Notes: generated by a model not told the origin, from the sequence alone. A DNA stretch of 64,000 nucleotides from Kiloniella majae (GCF_002118315.1 NZ_MTSZ01000005.1:62001-126000); one strand, 5' to 3'. Positions 38,699 to 48,657 are shown, numbered from the stretch's first letter. A program made the numbers and translations.

Positions 38699-39331
38699 AT
38701 GCCGAGCAAAGAGACACCAAGAATCGTCGAACCAAAAGCAAATATTTCAGGCGCAGAACGTACTCTGGAACCTTTGAAGCTAGGAACCCGCCTTAGGGAT
38801 GTTCGCAAGAACAAAAACTGGACACTCGAAGAAGCTTCCAAGCGAACAGGTTTGGCACGTTCGACCCTGTCAAAGATCGAAAATGACCAAATGTCCCCAA
38901 CCTTTGAAGTGGTGCAAAAGTTGGTAACTGGCCTGGAAATCGACATTCCGCAACTCTTTACCAAAGGCGACCTTCAGACAAATGTTGGCCGCAGAACCGT
39001 TACAAAAAAGGGCGACGGGAAAGAGCACCCAACAGCAACCTATCAGCACGAACTTCTTTGCACAGAGATCATCAATAAACGCATGATTCCCTTCAAAAGC
39101 ACCATCCGTGCCCGATCAATGGACGACTTTGGTGAGCTTGTCCGTCACAATGGCGAAGAATTTCTCTATGTTCTCGAAGGCGAATTGACTTTCTATTCCG
39201 AATTTTACGAGCCAGTTTCCCTTAACGAAGGCGATAGCCTTTACTATGATAGTGGCATGGGACACGCCTGTGTCTCCACCAGCCCCCAGGACGCTGTCAT
39301 AATCTGGGTATCAACCCCACACGGATACTAG
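38699..39331 (+). CDS. XRE family regulator with C-terminal cupin
   Basis: 210 aa from the ATG at 38699, which follows GGGACAGG; an upstream TTG at 38687 would add four residues. HTH (residues ~25-80, LRDVRKNKNWTLEEASKRTGLARSTLSKIEN) and a cupin domain (~130-205, EEFLYVLEGELTFYSEF and the DSGMGHACVS strand). This architecture is common in regulators of amino-acid, polyamine or sulfur metabolism; a small ligand in the cupin barrel usually changes DNA binding. The alanine symporter gene follows on the same strand 255 bp later, so it may be the regulated gene. Confidence 0.88.
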   Translation: MPSKETPRIVEPKANISGAERTLEPLKLGTRLRDVRKNKNWTLEEASKRTGLARSTLSKIENDQMSPTFEVVQKLVTGLEIDIPQLFTKGDLQTNVGRRTVTKKGDGKEHPTATYQHELLCTEIINKRMIPFKSTIRARSMDDFGELVRHNGEEFLYVLEGELTFYSEFYEPVSLNEGDSLYYDSGMGHACVSTSPQDAVIIWVSTPHGY

Positions 39332-39585
39332 GCAATTGATATTATTAAATATTAAACCGTATCACTTGATACCTCACACTTTTTTTACTTAAGCTAACAA
39401 ATCCTATGTTGCACAAATGTTTCCGATAGGATAAAACCTCCACAATTAAAAATCGACCATACGATTTATAGAACAGCTCCCAGCAGAGTAACTCTTATCA
39501 ACGAATTGAGTGCGTGATCGTCCAGCAAACACAGCGTACCAAACAGTTTTGTTTGCCTTCTGAACAGGCGAACTAGGGGATAATT

Positions 39586-40947
39586 ATGGAAGCACTTACA
39601 AATATTATCAATGAAATCAACGGGATTGTGTGGGGCGCCCCCATGCTTGCCCTTATTCTCGTAACGGGTCTTTTCCTTCAGATCGGGCTAACGTTCTTAC
39701 CACTGCGTAAAATCAGCTACGGCTTTTCTTTACTTTGGAAGGGCAGAGAAAAAACTGGTGACGATGGCGAAATCAGCCCCTTTAACGCGCTAATGACATC
39801 GCTATCAGCCACAATCGGAACCGGAAACATTGCCGGTGTTGCCACTGCGATCTTCATCGGTGGTCCTGGCGCACTATTCTGGATGTGGTGTACTGCCCTC
39901 GTCGGTATGGCAACAAAGTATGCGGAAGCTGTACTGGCCGTTAAGTATCGTGAAAAAGATGACAATGGCGACCATGTTGGTGGCCCAATGTACTACATCA
40001 AAAACGGCCTTGGAAAAGGTTGGTATTGGTTGGCACCAACCTTTGCTGTTTTCGGTTCCATTGCCGGTTTTGGTATCGGCAACATGGTTCAGTCCAATTC
40101 TATTGCTGCAGCAATCAACACATCCTTTGGGCTTCCTTCCGAAGTAACAGGCGGTATTCTCTTTATTCTAACCGCAGCTGTTATCCTGGGTGGTATCAAA
40201 CGCATTGGTTCTGTTGCCGGCAAACTGGTTCCAGCTATGGCGATCATCTACATTGCCTGTGGTTTGATTGTCCTTGTCATCAATGCAGCCGAAATTCCAG
40301 CAGCCTTCAGTCTTATTTTCACCCACGCCTTCACACCGATTGCTGGTGCAGGTGGTTTTGCTGGTGCAACTGTGTGGTTGGCTATTCGTTTTGGTGTTGC
40401 TCGTGGCGTCTTCTCTAACGAAGCCGGCCTTGGAAGCGCTCCAATTGCCCACGCCGCAGCAACAACCAACGATCCTGTCAGACAGGGCAGTATTGCGATG
40501 CTTGGCACCTTCATCGACACCATCATCGTTTGCTCTATCACTGGCCTTGCTATCATTACCAGTGGCGCATGGACAAGTGGCGAGAACGGCGCAAGTTTGA
40601 CGTCTCTCGCTTTTGAAACTGCCCTACCTGGTGTTGGCAACTACATGATTGCTATAGTGCTCTCCATCTTTGCCTTCACCACCATTTTGGGTTGGAGCTT
40701 CTATGGTGAGAAATGCATTGGTTTCCTCTTTGGAACAAAGGCAATCTGGCCTTTCAGAATTGTTTGGTGTGTCGCTGTTTTTGTCGGTGCTTTCCTCAAG
40801 ATCGATTTCGTGTGGCTGCTATCTGACACGCTAAATGCGATGATGGCATTACCAAATCTGGTTGCGCTTCTTCTCCTAAGCCCTGTGGTTTTCAAACTGA
40901 CCAAAGAATACTTCCAAGACAAAGAAGTCGAGAAGAAAGAAGGTTAA
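39586..40947 (+). CDS. Alanine/glycine:cation symporter (AGCS family)
   Basis: 453 aa, 10-11 membrane segments. The start WGAPMLALILVTGLFLQIGL and the family motif NPFNAL-type segment (SPFNALMTSLSATIGTGNIAGVATAIFIGGPGALFWMW) are typical. It takes up alanine or glycine with sodium. The leader (39332-39585) was searched by eye for a glycine riboswitch, which often controls these genes, and none was recognised. It lies between the XRE-cupin regulator and a transcription stop region, so it is probably a single-gene unit. Confidence 0.92.
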   Translation: MEALTNIINEINGIVWGAPMLALILVTGLFLQIGLTFLPLRKISYGFSLLWKGREKTGDDGEISPFNALMTSLSATIGTGNIAGVATAIFIGGPGALFWMWCTALVGMATKYAEAVLAVKYREKDDNGDHVGGPMYYIKNGLGKGWYWLAPTFAVFGSIAGFGIGNMVQSNSIAAAINTSFGLPSEVTGGILFILTAAVILGGIKRIGSVAGKLVPAMAIIYIACGLIVLVINAAEIPAAFSLIFTHAFTPIAGAGGFAGATVWLAIRFGVARGVFSNEAGLGSAPIAHAAATTNDPVRQGSIAMLGTFIDTIIVCSITGLAIITSGAWTSGENGASLTSLAFETALPGVGNYMIAIVLSIFAFTTILGWSFYGEKCIGFLFGTKAIWPFRIVWCVAVFVGAFLKIDFVWLLSDTLNAMMALPNLVALLLLSPVVFKLTKEYFQDKEVEKKEG

Positions 40948-40962
40948 GCATACACCTGATCC

Positions 40963-40991
40963 GGGCTGGATAATTTTTTCATTATCCGCCC
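40963..40991 (+). other. Hairpin after the alanine symporter
   Basis: GGGC-T-GGATAAT (40963-40974) pairs with ATTATCC-GCCC (40981-40991) except for one bulged T; the loop is TTTTTC. It lies 15 bp after the stop, but no T-run follows, so it is more likely an mRNA 3'-end stabiliser than a terminator. A 16-nt perfect palindrome, AGCTCATTAATGAGCT, lies further on at 41006-41021. Confidence 0.55.
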
Positions 40992-41029
40992 TGATGACCT
41001 ACACCAGCTCATTAATGAGCTTACAACTT

Positions 41030-41062
41030 AGCCTCTGGTACGAATGTATCAGAGGCTTTTTA
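41030..41062 (+). terminator. Rho-independent terminator after the alanine symporter
   Basis: AGCCTCTG (41030-41037) pairs with CAGAGGCT (41050-41057), a 12-nt loop, then TTTTTATT. It should end the plus-strand transcript from the symporter gene. Confidence 0.85.
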
Positions 41063-41098
41063 TTGGGCATACTTCGTCGATGTTCTAGGGAGCAATAA

Positions 41099-41470
41099 CT
41101 AGCTCTCAGCCTCATCTTCGCTGATATCTTCTTCCTTGCCCGCAGGCAAATGAATGACAAAACCGGAACATTCCTTGTCCGCATAGGGCTTCACACGAGA
41201 AATCATTTCTTTCTTGAGCAGTTCAACCAGATGTTTTCCCACGGGACGGAAGAGCGTCTCACCTTGTCCCGGCACAGGTGGATCAAGACGAATTAATACA
41301 GATCGTACTTTCCGGCGGCGACGCTGACGTTCTATCATTTGTCGGATGGACTCCAACGCATGCCGTAAATCCAATCCGGTAAGGTCCAGCTCAAAATCGG
41401 CATACCCACTACCGTCGATAAGATTATCCAGGTTTAGTGTAACGTCATTCATACCAACCCCCATTTTCAA
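41099..41470 (-). CDS. Hypothetical protein, possibly Smr-like
   Basis: 123 aa; M7 (MNDVTLNLDNL) is a possible later start. It has strand-helix pattern DLTGLDLRHALESIRQMIERQRRRRKVRSVLIRL followed by a helix and a closing strand CSGFVIHLP. The order resembles Smr domains (helix, basic turn, strand), but the DLHG and GGxGA marks are missing, so this is weak. It is rich in Arg in the middle and acidic at the end. It lies 94 bp downstream of the odhB terminator on the same strand. Function unknown. Confidence 0.6.
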   Translation of the reverse strand: MKMGVGMNDVTLNLDNLIDGSGYADFELDLTGLDLRHALESIRQMIERQRRRRKVRSVLIRLDPPVPGQGETLFRPVGKHLVELLKKEMISRVKPYADKECSGFVIHLPAGKEEDISEDEAES

Positions 41471-41562
41471 ACGCCCCAGAACAAGGGCGTAACAAGCACA
41501 ACTGCATCATATCCGTAAAACATGACAGCACCAAGTAACCATTCATAGGTAGCTCCCAAAAC

Positions 41563-41591
41563 AAAAAAGGGAAGCCGAAGCTTCCCTTTTT
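41563..41591 (-). terminator. Terminator of odhB
   Basis: A perfect 12-bp stem (AAAAAGGGAAGC at 41564-41575 with 41580-41591) and a 4-nt loop, with U-tracts in both directions. It lies just after the odhB stop at 41609 and closes the suc/odh transcript. Confidence 0.92.
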
Positions 41592-41608
41592 CCTGTTTCG
41601 TGATGAGC

Positions 41609-43273
41609 CTACATACTCAATAGAAGACGCTGAGGATCTTCCATGCACTCCTTGATACGCACAAGGAAAGTCACGGCTTCGCGGCCATCAATCAAACGAT
41701 GATCATAACTTAGGGCCGTATACATCATCGGACGCACAACAACCTGCCCGTTTACAGCAATCGGACGCTCTTCAATTTTGTGTAATCCAAGGATAGCAGC
41801 TTGTGGCATGTTCAGAATTGGCGTTGAAAGCAACGAGCCAAAAACACCACCATTGGTAATGGTGAAGCTGCCGCCCGTCATGTCATCCATACCAAGCTTG
41901 CCATCACGACCTTTTTTGGCAAGGTCACCGAGACTGCCTTCAATTTCTGCAAAGCTCTTCTTATCACAATCCCGAATGACAGGTACCATCAACCCGGATG
42001 GCGTAGAAACAGCCATCCCGATATCAAAGAACTGGTTGTAAACGATATCATCGCCGTCAATTCGTGCATTCACAGATGGAACATCTTGCAATGCCTGAAC
42101 AACTGCTTTGGCAAAGAAGCTGTTAAAGCCAAGTCGAACACCGTGTTTCTTCTCAAAAGCTTCTTTATATTGTTTACGCGCATCCATCACTGCCGACATA
42201 TCAATTTCATTGAATGTTGTCAGCATAGCCGCGGTATTCTGAGCTTCTTTCAAGCGACGAGAAATTGTCTTTCTCATCTTTGACATCTTCTCGCGCGTTT
42301 CACGCTCTGGGGCGGCTGAAGACGGAGCATTTGTCGCTGCAGGTGCAGACGTTGCTCCGGTAGAAGTAATCGGCGCAGGTGCTGAAGGCGGATTTTTCAG
42401 ATGCTCAAGGACATCGCCCTTAGTTAAGGCTCCGTCTTTTCCTGTTCCTTTAACCTGATGAGGATTAAGATTATTTTCAGCAATCAACTTCGCAACCGCA
42501 GGCGGCAATGTCATCGCAGCTGGTGAGGTATTACCCTCAAGAAAAGTAACCAAATCAGCTGTCGTCACTTTACCCCCGGCACCACTTCCAGAGATTTGAG
42601 AAGGATCAAGACTATCCCCTGCAGCTGTTGTCGTTGCGGCCTGAGGCGCTTCTTTCGACGGAGCTGGGGAACTAGATGCAGCTTTAGCTGGTGCTGCTGC
42701 ACCTCCAGATCCTGGCGTAATAACGCCCAGAATAGCACCCACACCAACATCTGAATCCGCTTCGGCAGCAATTGATGTTAAAACACCAGCTACCGGGGCA
42801 TTGACCTCTAATGTGACCTTGTCTGTCTCAAGCTCACAAATTGCTTCATCTTGCGCAACAGCATCGCCAACAGATTTCATCCACTGGGCTACGGTTGCCT
42901 CGGTCACGGATTCACCCAGAGTAGGGACAGGAATTTCAACAGGATCCCCCGTTGCTTCAACAGCTGCTGGTTCTGTAGTTTCTGCAGCTTTAGCAGGAGG
43001 GTCTTCTTTGGGCGCAGCCGGAGCTGATGATGCAGCACCTTCGGCTATTGATCCAAGTACGGCACCCACTTCGACATCATCACCTTCATTGGCAACAATC
43101 CCTTCGAGTACACCAGCAACTGACGCATTTACTTCCAACGTGACCTTGTCTGTCTCAAGCTCCACAATAGCTTCATCCATAGCAACTGCTTCACCTGGTT
43201 GTTTCAACCATTTCGCAACTGTTGCTTCTGTTACAGATTCCCCTAGTGCCGGAACGACTATTTCGGTGGCCAT
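41609..43273 (-). CDS. odhB: Dihydrolipoyllysine succinyltransferase (E2o) with two lipoyl domains
   Basis: 554 aa, longer than the ~400 aa usual for OdhB/SucB. Lipoyl domain 1 (residues 2-77, lipoylated Lys43 in ETDKVTLE), Ala/Pro linker, lipoyl domain 2 (112-188, Lys152), a second linker, a segment at 222-246 that matches only the latter half of an E3-binding domain, a complete E3-binding domain (256-293) and the CoA-transferase domain with His525 in SYDHRLIDG. It moves the succinyl group from E1 to CoA. It lies downstream of sucA with a hairpin between them. The two lipoyl copies are close even at the DNA level (42709-42940 and 43042-43270). Confidence 0.96.
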   Translation of the reverse strand: MATEIVVPALGESVTEATVAKWLKQPGEAVAMDEAIVELETDKVTLEVNASVAGVLEGIVANEGDDVEVGAVLGSIAEGAASSAPAAPKEDPPAKAAETTEPAAVEATGDPVEIPVPTLGESVTEATVAQWMKSVGDAVAQDEAICELETDKVTLEVNAPVAGVLTSIAAEADSDVGVGAILGVITPGSGGAAAPAKAASSSPAPSKEAPQAATTTAAGDSLDPSQISGSGAGGKVTTADLVTFLEGNTSPAAMTLPPAVAKLIAENNLNPHQVKGTGKDGALTKGDVLEHLKNPPSAPAPITSTGATSAPAATNAPSSAAPERETREKMSKMRKTISRRLKEAQNTAAMLTTFNEIDMSAVMDARKQYKEAFEKKHGVRLGFNSFFAKAVVQALQDVPSVNARIDGDDIVYNQFFDIGMAVSTPSGLMVPVIRDCDKKSFAEIEGSLGDLAKKGRDGKLGMDDMTGGSFTITNGGVFGSLLSTPILNMPQAAILGLHKIEERPIAVNGQVVVRPMMYTALSYDHRLIDGREAVTFLVRIKECMEDPQRLLLSM

Positions 43274-43344
43274 TTTTTGTCTCTATTATGTTTATTATCT
43301 ATGTGTAATTTGAACATACTGATATCTGTATCAGAACATCCGTT

Positions 43345-43378
43345 AAGAAAAAGGGTGACCCGGGACAGGCCACCCTTT
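43345..43378 (-). terminator. Terminator-like hairpin between sucA and odhB
   Basis: AAAGGGTG (43350-43357) pairs with CACCCTTT (43371-43378) around a 13-nt GC-rich loop. On the minus strand a T-run (complement of 43348-43353) follows the stem. It falls in the 109-bp gap between the two genes and could reduce odhB transcription, so odhB may also have its own promoter. Confidence 0.65.
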
Positions 43379-43382
43379 CTAT

Positions 43383-46319
43383 TTATTCACCGGCTTTCGC
43401 AACCGGGCGTAATTTTTCTACTTTTGTCGCCGCAGCATCTCTGGCTTCAAGCTCTTCGGCTTTACGAGTCTGGATACGGCTCATGGCTTTTTTGCCCAAG
43501 GTAAAGGCATCATCCAATAGAGCTTCCAACTGAAGCGCATGCTTCTTGGCTGAACCTGTCGCAGGTGACGCCGCAGTCTTACGACCAGCATAACGAGGAC
43601 GGTAATTTTCAAAGCCCATTTCTTCCGCAACTTCCTCGATGAAAGTTGAAACAAAAGTCCAGGCCCCCATATTACGATGCTCTTCCTGACACCAGACAAG
43701 ATCACAATGTTCATAGCCCTTAAGTGCCTGAGACAATGCTTCAGCCGGGAATGGGTAAAGCTGTTCAAGGCGAATGAGGTGAACATTGTTAATGCCGCGC
43801 TTTTCGCGTTCGTCGAGAAGGTCATAATAAACCTTACCGGTACAAAGGATGACCTGCTTGATCTTACTTGGCGGGTTCACCTTGACGTTGCACGGCAAGA
43901 CGCGGTGGAACGACGTATCCGGCAACATGTCTTCCAAATTGGAAACACAACGCTTGTGACGAAGAAGCGACTTTGGTGTCATGATAATCAACGGCTTACG
44001 GAAACCACGATGCATCTGACGCCTCAGAACATGGAAATAGTTCGCCGGTGTTGTACAGTTAACGACCTGAATATTATCTTCCGCACAAGATTGAAGGAAA
44101 CGCTCGACACGGCCAGATGAGTGTTCAGGCCCTTGTCCTTCATATCCATGAGGCAAGAGCATTACCAAGCCAGACATTCTCAACCATTTGGATTCACCTG
44201 ATACAATGAACTGATCAATAATGATCTGCGCCCCATTCACAAAATCCCCAAATTGCGCTTCCCACAGAACCAATGCATCTGGTTCGGCCAATGAATAGCC
44301 ATATTCAAAACCAAGAACTGCCAATTCACTGAGCGGGCTGTTAATGATTTCAGCATTGGCCTGGCTGGAACGGACGTTATTCAACGGCTTGTATTCAGAT
44401 TGATCCTGCTGATCAATCCACGCTGCATGACGTTGAGAGAAAGTACCACGATTACAATCCTGTCCTGAAAGACGAACCGGGTGCCCTTCAACAAGTAAAG
44501 TCCCATACGCAAGGGCTTCTGCCGTTGCCCAATCGAGCCCTTCGCCACTGTCAAACATTGCCTGTTTGGCTTTAAGTTGACGCGTCAGTTTGCGATGGAT
44601 ATTAAACCCGTCCGGAACTTTACAGAGTGTATTACCAACCTCTTTAAGAAGGTCCAACTCAACACCCGTATCTCCGCGACGGGCATCATACCCACGCACA
44701 GCCCCGATATGAGACCATTTGCCTTCCAGCCAATCAGCCTTGTTCGGCTTATAACCTTCAGCAATCTGGAATTCTTCTTCCAGCTTATCCCACCAGGTTT
44801 TGCTGATCGCATCAATTTCGCTTTTGGTCACTGTACCTTCAGCAGAAAGCTGTTCAGCATAAAGTTCACGAACAGAACGTTGCTGAGCAATTTTCTTGTA
44901 CATCTGTGGTTGAGTAAACGTCGGCTCATCGCCTTCGTTGTGACCAAAGCGACGATAGCAGAACATATCGATCACAACGTCGGACTTAAAGGTTTGACGA
45001 TATTCAATGGCAATACGTGCAACGTGTACCACAGCTTCCGGATCATCACCGTTTACGTGAATAATTGGCGCCTGAATAATCTTGGCAACATCCGTACAAT
45101 AAGGACCGGAACGAGAATGAACAGGGTCAGTGGTAAAACCGATCTGGTTGTTCACAATAAAATGGATCGTTCCACCCGTTGTATACCCATCAAGCTCAGA
45201 TAGATCTAACGTTTCAGGAACAAGCCCCTGTCCGGCAAAGGCAGCATCCCCATGAAGAAGAATACCCATGATTTTGCTGCGATCAGTATCGTTTTTCTGA
45301 TCCTGTTTGGCGCGGACCTTACCAACGACGACGGGGTCAACAGCTTCAAGGTGAGAAGGATTAGCTGTGAGGGACAGATGGACCGAGTTTCCATCAAACT
45401 CACGATCAGATGAGGTCCCCAAGTGATACTTAACATCACCTGAACCGCCAACGTCTTCCGGATTAGCTGCTCCACCTTTAAATTCGCTGAAAATCGCCCG
45501 GAAAGGCTTGCCCATCAGATTAGCAAGAATGTTCAAACGTCCGCGATGCGCGACCCCTAAAACAACTTCTTCCAAACCAAGGGCAGATCCTCGTTTAAGG
45601 ATTTGTTCAAGCGCAGGTACCATTGTTTCTGCGCCATCAAGGCCAAAGCGTTTAGTCCCGGTGTATTTTTTACCAAGGAACTGTTCAAAAATCTCGGCTG
45701 CAGACAAGCGTTCCAAAATGGCCTGCTTGCCTTTCGCCGTGAAGTCTGTCCGGTTATTGATCCCTTCAATACGCTCCTGAATCCAGGCTTTTTGCTCTGG
45801 CTCCTGGATGTGCATAAACTCGACACCAATTTTACCGCAATAGGTCTTACGAACACGTTCTACGATTTGACGTAGTGTTGCCGTTTCCAACCCCAAAACA
45901 CCATTGATAAAGATCGGATGATCCATATCTGAATCGCTGAAGCCATAAGCTTTTGGATCCAGTTCAGGGTGAGGACTAATCGGCTTCAATCCAAGCGGAT
46001 CAAGGTTTGCTTCGAGGTGACCACGGACTCGATAAGCACGTATCAACATCAAAGCACGGATTGAATCAAGGATTGCGCGACGATTTTCCTCGTCGCTCAA
46101 GGGCACGCCACTCGCTTGTACCGGAGCTGCCGACGCGGTGCTAACACCGTGAATCCCGGCAAGCAAATCTTTGGCATCTTCTTCCAGATTAGAGAAGAAA
46201 GATTGCCACCCTGTATCTACAGAATCAGGGTGGCTTATGAACTGAGCATAGAGATCGGCCAGTTCGCCTGCTTTCGGGCCAAAATAGCGGGCCTCATGCC
46301 CAACAGTAGTGTTCGCCAT
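43383..46319 (-). CDS. sucA: 2-oxoglutarate dehydrogenase E1
   Basis: 978 aa, a full-length E1o. It decarboxylates 2-oxoglutarate with thiamine diphosphate and passes succinyl to OdhB. Typical features are the N-terminal ARYFGPKAGELADLYAQF segment (E2-binding region), GVAHRGRLNILANLMGKPF, the ThDP-binding GDGDA-like GDAAFAGQG, and the C-terminal VWCQEEHRNMGAWTF. The start is 12 bp from a perfect hairpin in the sucD-sucA gap. Confidence 0.98.
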   Translation of the reverse strand: MANTTVGHEARYFGPKAGELADLYAQFISHPDSVDTGWQSFFSNLEEDAKDLLAGIHGVSTASAAPVQASGVPLSDEENRRAILDSIRALMLIRAYRVRGHLEANLDPLGLKPISPHPELDPKAYGFSDSDMDHPIFINGVLGLETATLRQIVERVRKTYCGKIGVEFMHIQEPEQKAWIQERIEGINNRTDFTAKGKQAILERLSAAEIFEQFLGKKYTGTKRFGLDGAETMVPALEQILKRGSALGLEEVVLGVAHRGRLNILANLMGKPFRAIFSEFKGGAANPEDVGGSGDVKYHLGTSSDREFDGNSVHLSLTANPSHLEAVDPVVVGKVRAKQDQKNDTDRSKIMGILLHGDAAFAGQGLVPETLDLSELDGYTTGGTIHFIVNNQIGFTTDPVHSRSGPYCTDVAKIIQAPIIHVNGDDPEAVVHVARIAIEYRQTFKSDVVIDMFCYRRFGHNEGDEPTFTQPQMYKKIAQQRSVRELYAEQLSAEGTVTKSEIDAISKTWWDKLEEEFQIAEGYKPNKADWLEGKWSHIGAVRGYDARRGDTGVELDLLKEVGNTLCKVPDGFNIHRKLTRQLKAKQAMFDSGEGLDWATAEALAYGTLLVEGHPVRLSGQDCNRGTFSQRHAAWIDQQDQSEYKPLNNVRSSQANAEIINSPLSELAVLGFEYGYSLAEPDALVLWEAQFGDFVNGAQIIIDQFIVSGESKWLRMSGLVMLLPHGYEGQGPEHSSGRVERFLQSCAEDNIQVVNCTTPANYFHVLRRQMHRGFRKPLIIMTPKSLLRHKRCVSNLEDMLPDTSFHRVLPCNVKVNPPSKIKQVILCTGKVYYDLLDEREKRGINNVHLIRLEQLYPFPAEALSQALKGYEHCDLVWCQEEHRNMGAWTFVSTFIEEVAEEMGFENYRPRYAGRKTAASPATGSAKKHALQLEALLDDAFTLGKKAMSRIQTRKAEELEARDAAATKVEKLRPVAKAGE

Positions 46320-46330
46320 CTATAACCTGT

Positions 46331-46358
46331 AGCCGAACTGGAGGGTACCAGTTCGGCT
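46331..46358 (-). promoter_or_regulatory. Perfect hairpin between sucD and sucA
   Basis: AGCCGAACTG (46331-46340) and CAGTTCGGCT (46349-46358) form a 10-bp stem with an 8-nt loop in the 57-bp gap. No T-run follows on the minus strand. It ends about 12 nt before the sucA ATG, near its ribosome-binding site, so it may be a processing site or control translation. Confidence 0.6.
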
Positions 46359-46376
46359 CCCTCCAATATTAGGTTG

Positions 46377-47252
46377 TTATCCTTGCATAGCTTTCAGCAT
46401 AGTGCTGCCGAGGCTAGCAGGAGAATCTGCAACATGGAAGCCAGCTGACTTCATGGCTTCAATCTTGTCGTCTGCACCACCTTTACCACCGGCGATAATC
46501 GCACCGGCATGGCCCATACGACGGCCTGGAGGTGCCGTAACACCCGCGATAAAGCCAGCGATTGGCTTCTTCACTTTAGACGCAGCAAAAAATTCCGCTG
46601 CTTCTTCTTCGGCACTACCACCGATCTCACCGATCATGATAATGCCCTGCGTTTCATCATCTTCCAGGAAGAGTTCCAGGCAATCGATGAAGTTTGTACC
46701 GTTGACAGGGTCACCACCGATACCGATACAGGTAGACTGACCAAGGTTCGCAGCGGTTGTTTGTGCCACCGCCTCATAGGTCAGTGTACCGGAGCGGGAA
46801 ACAATACCAATTTTACCACGCTGGTGAATGTGCCCAGGCATAATGCCAATCTTACATTCATCAGGGGTAATGATCCCCGGACAGTTTGGACCAATCAGAC
46901 GGGATTTGGACCCGGCAAGCGCACGCTTTACACGCACCATATCAAGAACCGGAATTCCCTCTGTAATACAAACGATCAGCTCAACGCCAGCATCTACAGC
47001 TTCAAGAATAGCGTCGCCCGCAAAGGGAGGAGGCACATAGATAACAGATGCATTTGCTTCTGTTGTGTGAACGGCTTCCGCAACGGTGTTGAAAACAGGC
47101 AGATCAAGATGACTTGTGCCGCCTTTACCTGGTGTCACACCGCCAACCATCTTTGTGCCGTATGCAACAGCTTGCTCAGAGTGGAATGTACCTTGCGCGC
47201 CTGTGAAACCCTGACAGATAACACGCGTATTTTTATTAACAAGTACCGACAT
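46377..47252 (-). CDS. sucD: Succinyl-CoA synthetase alpha subunit
   Basis: 291 aa. The CoA-binding start [24 protein letters not shown], and the phosphorylated His in [14 protein letters not shown]. With SucC it makes succinate and ATP/GTP from succinyl-CoA. It begins 1 bp after the sucC stop, so translation is coupled, and precedes sucA by 57 bp. Confidence 0.98.
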   Translation of the reverse strand: MSVLVNKNTRVICQGFTGAQGTFHSEQAVAYGTKMVGGVTPGKGGTSHLDLPVFNTVAEAVHTTEANASVIYVPPPFAGDAILEAVDAGVELIVCITEGIPVLDMVRVKRALAGSKSRLIGPNCPGIITPDECKIGIMPGHIHQRGKIGIVSRSGTLTYEAVAQTTAANLGQSTCIGIGGDPVNGTNFIDCLELFLEDDETQGIIMIGEIGGSAEEEAAEFFAASKVKKPIAGFIAGVTAPPGRRMGHAGAIIAGGKGGADDKIEAMKSAGFHVADSPASLGSTMLKAMQG

Positions 47253-47253
47253 T

Positions 47254-48450
47254 TTACGCGGCCTCCTTCACGGCTTTGACCACTTTTGCAGCAGCATCAG
47301 CCAGGTCATCACCAGAAATAATCGGGAGACCGGATTCCGCCATAATTTTCTTACCAAGATCGACGTTTGTTCCTTCGAGACGAACCACCAATGGAACGCT
47401 GAGAGATACTTCACGGGCTGCGGCGACAACACCCTCTGCAATCACATCACACCGCATGATGCCACCAAAGATATTGACCAGAATGCCCTTAACGTTTGGA
47501 TCAGAAAGAATGATCTTGAAAGCAACGGTCACGCGTTCTTTCGTTGCGCCACCTCCGACATCAAGGAAGTTAGCTGGTTCGCTACCGTACAGCTTGATGA
47601 TATCCATCGTTGCCATCGCAAGGCCAGCGCCGTTGACCATGCACCCAATTTCACCATCCAGTGAGATGTAGTTCAATTCATGGCGAGCAGCTTCAAGTTC
47701 TTTTGCGTCTTCTTCGTCTTCATCACGCATGCCTGCAACGTCTTTATGACGGAAGAGCGCGTTATCATCGAAGTTCATTTTAGCGTCGAGTGCAATGATG
47801 TCGCCTGCACCGGTCACAACCAGTGGGTTGATCTCAACGATACTGGCATCAAGATCCATAAAGGCTTTGTACATCGTCGCCATGAATTTCACAGCAGCAC
47901 CGACCTGTTTGCCTTCGAGGCCAAGACCAAAAGCAAGATTACGACCATGGTAAGGCATAAAACCTTCCACAGGATCAATCGCAACTTTCAGAATTTTTTC
48001 AGGTGTGGCTTCAGCCACTTCCTCAATTTCCATTCCACCTTCGGTAGATGCCATAATCGTCACGCGGCTGGTCGCGCGGTCAATCAGCATACCGAGATAG
48101 AGTTCACGTTTAATGTCACAGCCTTCTTCGATGTAAAGGCGTTTCACTTCTTTACCGACAGCGCCAGTCTGCTTTGTCACGAGGGTATGACCCAGCATCT
48201 TGCGCGCGTTTTCTTTCACATCATCAAGCGTCTTGCAGAGACGAACTCCACCGTCGCCATCAGGGTCGTCGGTGAAACGGCCTGCTCCACGTCCACCTGC
48301 GTGGATTTGGGATTTTACAACCCAGATTGGGCCGCCCAGTTCGCGGGCTGCATTTTCTGCCTCTTCCGGTGTAAAAGCGACTGATCCTCTTGGAACAGCT
48401 ACACCGTATTTTCTCAGCAGCTCTTTAGCTTGATATTCATGAATGTTCAT
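47254..48450 (-). CDS. sucC: Succinyl-CoA synthetase beta subunit
   Basis: 398 aa from the ATG at 48450 ([17 protein letters not shown], the family's usual start); a TTG 12 bp earlier is unlikely. The ATP-grasp domain ([16 protein letters not shown]) fixes the nucleotide and a C-terminal CoA-ligase domain ([17 protein letters not shown]) follows. The start of the sucC-sucD-sucA unit lies in the 293 bp after mdh. Confidence 0.98.
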   Translation of the reverse strand: MNIHEYQAKELLRKYGVAVPRGSVAFTPEEAENAARELGGPIWVVKSQIHAGGRGAGRFTDDPDGDGGVRLCKTLDDVKENARKMLGHTLVTKQTGAVGKEVKRLYIEEGCDIKRELYLGMLIDRATSRVTIMASTEGGMEIEEVAEATPEKILKVAIDPVEGFMPYHGRNLAFGLGLEGKQVGAAVKFMATMYKAFMDLDASIVEINPLVVTGAGDIIALDAKMNFDDNALFRHKDVAGMRDEDEEDAKELEAARHELNYISLDGEIGCMVNGAGLAMATMDIIKLYGSEPANFLDVGGGATKERVTVAFKIILSDPNVKGILVNIFGGIMRCDVIAEGVVAAAREVSLSVPLVVRLEGTNVDLGKKIMAESGLPIISGDDLADAAAKVVKAVKEAA

Positions 48451-48657
48451 GGGACGCCACAAAGCCTCAATTGGTTTTATTTTTTAAATATGGTTAACGA
48501 GTCCGGAAACCCTAGTACCAACAATATACACTTAATTTGTTAAGAGCATAACGCCAGATACTTAGCGATAGATTAACACCCCCGACCCAGAGCGCAACCG
48601 CACCGCAGCAATTTTTGTCGGAAAATTGGTAGAAAATGACGCGGATTGTCGGAAAAA

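Noticed and set aside
39332-39585. Glycine riboswitch before the alanine symporter
   Set aside because: Such leaders often carry one, but I found no conserved glycine aptamer pattern or the paired tandem stems.
44577-45203. Long plus-strand open frame inside sucA
   Set aside because: Antisense shadow of sucA with no recognisable protein.
46509-47279. Long plus-strand open frame inside sucD
   Set aside because: It mirrors the real sucD on the opposite strand, has no family match and its codon pattern is that of an antisense shadow.
47680-48384. Long plus-strand open frame inside sucC
   Set aside because: Antisense shadow of a conserved gene; no recognisable protein and no ribosome-binding site.
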